From assembly GCA_036504075.1 (NCBI GenBank), contig DASXVX010000019.1, positions 1 to 45,340 of the forward strand: a DNA stretch of 45,340 nt. The letters run 5' to 3'. Below, piece by piece: positions 41,266 to 45,340 of the stretch. Below the pieces are notes generated by a model that worked only from the letters and a program-made list of their open reading frames with translations, ran no database searches and was not told the DNA's origin. Origin of the DNA: DASXVX01 sp036504075. GTDB lineage: Bacteria > Bacillota > Sulfobacillia > Symbiobacteriales > Symbiobacteriaceae. The position numbers and the translations under genes are program-made. Position 1 is the first letter of the stretch. Each line of letters opens with the position of its first letter.

Positions 41266-42246
41266 ATGAACGACCACGACCTCCTGCTGCGGATGTATCG
41301 GACCATGGTGAGCATTCGACTCTTTGAAGAAAAGGTCCAGGAGCTGTTCCTGGCCGGCGAGATTCCCGGGTTCGTCCACCTGTATCTCGGTGAGGAAGCG
41401 ATTGCCACCGGCGTTTGCAGCGCGCTGCGGGTGGACGACTACATCACCAGCACGCACCGGGGCCACGGGCACACCATTGCCAAGGGCGCCCGGATGGATC
41501 GGATGATGGCGGAACTCTTCGGGCGGCGGACCGGGTACTGCAAGGGCAAGGGCGGCTCCATGCACATCGCCGATTTCTCGATCGGGATGCTGGGTGCCAA
41601 CGGCGTGGTGGGCGGCGGCTTCAACATCGCCACCGGCGCCGGACTTTCGGCCAAGCTGCGCAAGACGGATCAGGTGGCGGTTTGCTTCTTCGGCGACGGT
41701 GCCAGCAACCGAGGGACCTTCCACGAGGCGATGAACATGGCGTCGAGCTGGAAACTCCCCGTGATCTTTGTCTGCGAGAACAACCAGTGGGCTTCCACGA
41801 CCCCGTACCGGACGACCACATCGGTGGAGAACATCGTGGATCGGGCGGTGGGGTACGGGATGCGCGGCGTCATGGTGGACGGCAACGATGTGCTGGCGGT
41901 CCACGCAGCAGCGCACGATGCCGTGGAACGGGCCCGGCACGGCGGCGGCCCGACACTGCTTGAGGCCAAGACCTACCGCATGGCCGGCCACTTTGTGGGC
42001 GACCCGGAGAAGTACCGGACCCGGGACGAGGTCAACGAGATGAAAGCCCGGTGCCCCATCAATCGGTTCGAGACCGGGGCGGCAGTTTCCATGGGACTCG
42101 CCGCCGCTGACCTGGAAGCGATCCGACGGGAAGTCCAGGCGGAGCTGGCGGAGGCGGTGGCCTTTGCCCGGTCCTCGCCTTTCCCCGACCCCAGCGAGGC
42201 ACTGGAAGACCTGTTTGCCGAAAGCGGGGTGGACGCCGATGCGTAA
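41266..42246 (+). CDS. TPP-dependent 2-oxoacid/acetoin dehydrogenase E1 alpha (complex 2)
   Basis: A 326-residue E1 alpha, paralogous to the one at 35920-36867. It carries STHRGHGHTIAKGARMDRM, KGKGGSMHIADFSIGMLGAN, the TPP motif FFGDGASNRGTFHEAMN and ENNQWASTTP. The Trp in place of the Phe of complex 1 after ENNQ, and the different C-terminal region, suggest another substrate or partner specificity. ATG 41266 is eight bases from GGTGGGG; the open frame extends further upstream across the sigma-54 promoter, so earlier starts are excluded. Its stop overlaps the next start by eight bases. Confidence 0.9.
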   Translation: MNDHDLLLRMYRTMVSIRLFEEKVQELFLAGEIPGFVHLYLGEEAIATGVCSALRVDDYITSTHRGHGHTIAKGARMDRMMAELFGRRTGYCKGKGGSMHIADFSIGMLGANGVVGGGFNIATGAGLSAKLRKTDQVAVCFFGDGASNRGTFHEAMNMASSWKLPVIFVCENNQWASTTPYRTTTSVENIVDRAVGYGMRGVMVDGNDVLAVHAAAHDAVERARHGGGPTLLEAKTYRMAGHFVGDPEKYRTRDEVNEMKARCPINRFETGAAVSMGLAAADLEAIRREVQAELAEAVAFARSSPFPDPSEALEDLFAESGVDADA

Positions 42247-43276
42247 CATCAGCTTTGCACAGGCCACCCTGGAGGCCATGCAGGAAGAGATGCGCCGTGA
42301 CCCCACCGTCTTCGTCGTGGGCGAGGACATCGCCCGGCAGGGGGGCATTTTCGGCCAATTTGCGGGACTGGCGGACGAGTTCGGCGCTGAGCGGGTCATC
42401 GACTCGCCGATTTCCGAGACCGCAATCGTGGGTGCCGGCCTGGGCGCTGCGCTTACCGGTTGCCGGCCCGTGGTGGATATGCACTTCGCCGATTTCCTGG
42501 GCGTGGCCATGGATGAAGTCTTCAACCAGATCGCCAAGGTCCGCTATATGTTTGGCGGCCAGGCCCGGGTGCCGCTGGTGCTCCGGGCGCCGGACGGGCT
42601 CGTCCGCTCGGCGGCGGCCCAGCACTCCCAGTCGGTGGAGGCCTGGTTCTTACATATCCCCGGACTCAAAGTGGTGATTCCGTCCAACCCGGCGGACGCC
42701 AAGGGGCTGCTCAAGTCGGCCATCCGCGACGGCAACCCGGTGCTCTACTTCGAGAACAAAGATCTCTACCGCCAGTCGGGCGAAGTGCCCGAAGGCGAGT
42801 ATTTTACCCCCATCGGCAAGGCGAACGTCTGCCGGGAGGGGACCGATGTCACGATTGTTACTTACTCGGTCATGGTGTCCAAGGCGCGCAAGGCGGCGGA
42901 CCTGCTGCAGGCGCAGGGGATTTCGGCCGAGGTGTTGGATCTGCGGACCATCTCGCCGCTGGACCGGGACGCCATTTTGGCGTCGGTGCGGAAGACCCAC
43001 CGCGCGGTAATCGTCCACGAAGCCCCGAAGATTGGCGGCGTGGGCGCCGAAGTGGCGGCGCTGCTGGCCGAGGAAGCGCTGGAACACTTGGATGCGCCGA
43101 TTATCCGGCTCGGCCTGAAGCACGTGCCGGTTCCATTCTCGCCCCCTCTGGAGCAGTTCGTCGTCCCGCAGGTGGAAGACATCGTGCGGGCCGTCGCCGG
43201 CATCGTCCGGGCCGATGAGGGCAGTGCCCGGGTCCTGGAGGGCAGCGTCCGGGTTCTGGAGGGCATCGTCCGATGA
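42239..43276 (+). CDS. TPP-dependent 2-oxoacid/acetoin dehydrogenase E1 beta (complex 2)
   Basis: A 345-residue E1 beta. Motifs are VFVVGEDIARQGGIFGQFAGL, DSPISETAIVGAGLGAAL, QHSQSVEAWFLHIPGLKVV and AEVLDLRTISPLDRDAIL. ATG 42239 overlaps the end of E1 alpha by eight bases, with GGGGTGG upstream. It is about 20 residues longer than its paralogue because of a C-terminal tail built from 7-residue repeats (EGSARVL, EGSVRVL, EGIVR), encoded by 21-bp tandem repeats. Its stop codon overlaps the E2 start (ATGA), so E1 alpha, E1 beta and E2 are coupled. Confidence 0.92.
   Translation: MRNISFAQATLEAMQEEMRRDPTVFVVGEDIARQGGIFGQFAGLADEFGAERVIDSPISETAIVGAGLGAALTGCRPVVDMHFADFLGVAMDEVFNQIAKVRYMFGGQARVPLVLRAPDGLVRSAAAQHSQSVEAWFLHIPGLKVVIPSNPADAKGLLKSAIRDGNPVLYFENKDLYRQSGEVPEGEYFTPIGKANVCREGTDVTIVTYSVMVSKARKAADLLQAQGISAEVLDLRTISPLDRDAILASVRKTHRAVIVHEAPKIGGVGAEVAALLAEEALEHLDAPIIRLGLKHVPVPFSPPLEQFVVPQVEDIVRAVAGIVRADEGSARVLEGSVRVLEGIVR
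43217..43273 (+). repeat. 21-bp tandem repeats at the end of the E1 beta gene
   Basis: Two full units (43217-43237, 43238-43258) and a partial third (from 43259) based on GAGGGCAGYGYCCGGGTYCTG. They add a repeated basic/hydrophobic tail to the protein and end exactly at the stop/start overlap with E2. Confidence 0.8.
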
Positions 43277-44565
43277 GCGCCCCGATTTTGATGCCAAAAC
43301 TGGGTCTCACCATGGTGGAAGGGACCGTGGTCCGCTGGCTGAAGCAGCCCGGCCAACCCCTGGTCAAAGGGGAGCCGTTGCTGGAAGTCACCACGGACAA
43401 GCTCAACACGGAGGTCCCGTGCCCCCTGGACGGGACGCTGATGGAGATTTGCGTGGCCGACGGGGTGACCGTGCCAGTGGGCGGCGTCATCGCCCACGCG
43501 GCGGTTGCCGGGGAACCGGCCGGCGCTTCGGACTCGGCCGACCCGACCGACCCCGACGCCCCGACAGGCCGGGTGCCGGCATCGCCGTACGCCAGGGCTT
43601 TGGCCCGAGATCGTTCGCTCTCCCTGGCGGGGCTGAAGGGTACCGGACCCCGTGGCATGGTTGTGGCCCGGGACCTGCCATCCCGGGACCTGCCGGAAGC
43701 CCGGAACCTGTCGGAAGCCCAGCCGGTCCGGGCGACGCCGGTGGCGGCCCGCATGGCGGCCAAAAGCGGCATCGACCTGGCGGCGATTCCGGCCCAGAGC
43801 CGCATTCGCAAGGCGGACGTGGAGCGCGCCGGGGCAGCACCGCCCGCTTCGCCGGCCCCCGCCGGCGCTTCCGCCCAGGGAGCGGCCCGCCGGGAAGCGC
43901 TTTCGCCGATGCGCCGGGTCATCGCCCGGCGGATGGCGGAGTCCGCCCGGACGATCCCCCATGTGACACTGCATACGGATGCGCCGGTGGACGGACTCCT
44001 GGCCCTGCGCCAGGAACTGAACGCCGACCTGCCGGAGTCCGGGCAGTTGACTGTCACCGACTTCCTGGTCCTGGCGGTGGCGGGTGCGCTCCGCGATCAT
44101 CCCGACATAAACGCCTCCCTCGAAGGCGAGGAGGTGCTCCTCTGGGCCGATATCAACGTTGGCGTGGCGGTTGCTCTGGATGACGGCCTGATTGTGCCGG
44201 TTATCCGGAACGCCGGCAGGCTTTCGCTGAGCCAGGTCGCTGCCGCCCGGCAGAACCTGGTGACCCGGGCCCGCACCGGGACCCTGGAACCGCACGAGGT
44301 GACCGGCGGGACCTTTACCGTCAGCAACCTCGGTAACTATGGGATTGACGGGTTTACCCCGATTATCAATCCGCCGGAGGCCGCAATCCTCGGCGTGGGC
44401 CGGGTGGTGGAGCGGCCGGTCTGGAGGGACGGGCAGTGGGTGCCTGCGCACTTCATTACCTTGAGTCTCTCTTTCGACCACCGGTTGGTGGACGGCGCCC
44501 GGGCCGCCCGTTTCCTGGCAAGAGTCTCGGCCCTGGTGGACCGTCCGGCCCGGCTTCTGCTGTAA
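43273..44565 (+). CDS. Dihydrolipoyl acyltransferase E2 with two peripheral-subunit-binding domains (complex 2)
   Basis: A 430-residue E2. Residues 1-78 form the lipoyl domain (Lys43 in VTTDKLNTEV). Two E3/E1-binding-like modules follow: about 101-135 (ASPYARALARDRSLSLAGLK, then GTGPRGMVVARDL) and about 152-186 (RATPVAARMAAKSGIDLAAI, then SRIRKADVERA). The catalytic domain has IPHVTLHTDAPVDGLL, FTVSNLGNYGIDGFTPIIN and the active site LSFDHRLVDGARAARF. The linker between the two modules is itself made of short imperfect repeats (DLPSRDLPEARNLSEA). Complex 1 E2 has only one such module. It starts at 43273 in an ATGA overlap with E1 beta. There is no terminator before the next gene, 71 bases on. 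Confidence 0.92.
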   Translation: MSAPILMPKLGLTMVEGTVVRWLKQPGQPLVKGEPLLEVTTDKLNTEVPCPLDGTLMEICVADGVTVPVGGVIAHAAVAGEPAGASDSADPTDPDAPTGRVPASPYARALARDRSLSLAGLKGTGPRGMVVARDLPSRDLPEARNLSEAQPVRATPVAARMAAKSGIDLAAIPAQSRIRKADVERAGAAPPASPAPAGASAQGAARREALSPMRRVIARRMAESARTIPHVTLHTDAPVDGLLALRQELNADLPESGQLTVTDFLVLAVAGALRDHPDINASLEGEEVLLWADINVGVAVALDDGLIVPVIRNAGRLSLSQVAAARQNLVTRARTGTLEPHEVTGGTFTVSNLGNYGIDGFTPIINPPEAAILGVGRVVERPVWRDGQWVPAHFITLSLSFDHRLVDGARAARFLARVSALVDRPARLLL

Positions 44566-44636
44566 TCGTTGTAGCGATCGGAACCAGAACCGCAGAGGGG
44601 TAGACGACCCGAATTCACTGTAGGAGGGGTCCTCGC

Positions 44637-45340
44637 TTGAAGAAGACGTTCGTATTTGCAGTAGTCCTCAGCATCATCCTGACCCTCGTTGCCGGCTGCG
44701 GCGCCAAACCCGCCCCCGCTCCCGCCGCCCCCGCGGCCCCTGCCGCTCCCGCCGCCCCCAAGTTCAAGCAGCGTGAAATCAAAATGGGCGTCACCGCCTC
44801 CGACACCTCCACCTGGGCCGAGTCCGCCAAGAAGTTCGCGGCCGACGTGGAAAAGGCGACCGGCGGCGCCGTGAAGGTTGGCGTCTTCCCGAACAGCCAG
44901 CTCGCCTCCGGCAACCAGATCAAGGAACTGGAAATGCTCCAGGCCGGTGCGATCGACATGACCATTACCTCGACCATTTTCTACACCAACATCGAGCCGA
45001 AGACGACGGTCGTCTCCATGCCGTTCCTGTTCTCCAACTACGAGCAGGTCGACAAGTTCCAGAAGGGCCCGCTGGCGGCCGAAGTGCTCGGCCTGGTCAA
45101 GGCCAAGGGCATCACCGGCCTCGCCCTCGGCGAGAACGGCTTCCGGCAGGTCACCAACTCCAAGCGGCCGATCAAGAGCCCGGACGACATCAAGGGCCTG
45201 AAGATCCGCATCCCCGGCATGACCATGTACACCTCGGCCTGGAAGTCCCTGGGTGCCAACCCGCTCACCATGTCCTTCGGCGAAGTCTTCGGCGCTCTGC
45301 AGCAGAAGACCGTCGACGGCCAGGAGAACCCGTTCGAAAT
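44637..45340 (+). CDS. dctP: TRAP transporter solute-binding lipoprotein DctP (partial, cut by window end)
   Basis: The 5' 234 codons of a DctP-type periplasmic/extracytoplasmic binding protein. TTG 44637 has AGGAGGGG seven bases upstream. A lipoprotein signal (TFVFAVVLSIILTLVAGCGA, lipobox VAGC) is followed by an Ala/Pro linker (PAPAPAAPAAPAAPAAP) that spaces the domain from the membrane. Then come KMGVTASDTSTWAESAKKF, FPNSQLASGNQIKELEMLQAG, MPFLFSNYEQVDKF, FRQVTNSKRPIKSPDDIKGL and KIRIPGMTMYTSAWKSLGAN, all family hallmarks, including the substrate-carboxylate Arg in KIR. No terminator separates it from the second dehydrogenase operon, so it may import the substrate used there. The open frame continues past 45340. 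Confidence 0.93.
   Translation, partial: MKKTFVFAVVLSIILTLVAGCGAKPAPAPAAPAAPAAPAAPKFKQREIKMGVTASDTSTWAESAKKFAADVEKATGGAVKVGVFPNSQLASGNQIKELEMLQAGAIDMTITSTIFYTNIEPKTTVVSMPFLFSNYEQVDKFQKGPLAAEVLGLVKAKGITGLALGENGFRQVTNSKRPIKSPDDIKGLKIRIPGMTMYTSAWKSLGANPLTMSFGEVFGALQQKTVDGQENPFE

Overview
The window is high-GC DNA from a Gram-positive-type bacterium, most likely a high-GC member of the Bacillota (clostridial, symbiobacterial or limnochordial relatives). The evidence is the heme operon order hemA-ccsA(hemX)-hemC-hemD-hemB, strong AGGAGG ribosome binding sites, many TTG and GTG starts, Tn916-type conjugation gene remnants and a DUF2935 protein. The genus cannot be fixed from the sequence alone.

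Layout. (1) 1-4180: a small VF530-type DNA-binding protein on +, then on the minus strand a phosphoenolpyruvate-synthase/rifampicin-phosphotransferase-like enzyme followed by a DUF2935 protein. (2) 4301-10550: the heme (uroporphyrinogen) operon, divergent from the RPH-like gene, with an extra four-helix membrane protein and stacked hairpins in the middle. Its HemD is fused to a methyltransferase domain that has lost its signature motifs. (3) 10651-19839: a large membrane sensor kinase on +, convergent with a minus-strand pair made of a soluble kinase with nine tandem 124-residue PAS repeats and a stand-alone receiver. (4) 20053-35329: an accessory island. Two related blocks, about 13 kb apart, bracket remains of a conjugation apparatus (a frameshifted TcpC-like gene and an intact VirB6/TrbL-like gene), a giant RHS/YD-repeat secreted protein interrupted by one in-frame TGA, and a putative immunity gene. 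Each block keeps one intact outer gene and one broken inner gene, so the outer halves together make up the ancestral locus. (5) 35355-45340: two parallel 2-oxoacid (acetoin/pyruvate-type) dehydrogenase operons, each E1alpha-E1beta-E2 and each behind a near-consensus sigma-54 promoter, with a sigma-54 enhancer-binding regulator of AcoR architecture between them. The first operon begins with a PCC/DUF296-domain gene. The second runs into a TRAP-type solute-binding lipoprotein cut by the window end. No E3 (lipoamide dehydrogenase) is visible.

How the genes work together. The heme genes convert glutamyl-tRNA to uroporphyrinogen III. The two kinases and the receiver probably form a signalling module. 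In region 5 the regulator is placed to activate both dehydrogenase operons, perhaps with uptake of the substrate by the TRAP system. The most unusual parts are the island bracketed by reciprocally decayed duplicates, the RHS gene with its stop codon and orphan toxin/immunity pair, the higher-order PAS repeat, and the twin sigma-54 dehydrogenase operons with a PCC-domain gene at the head.
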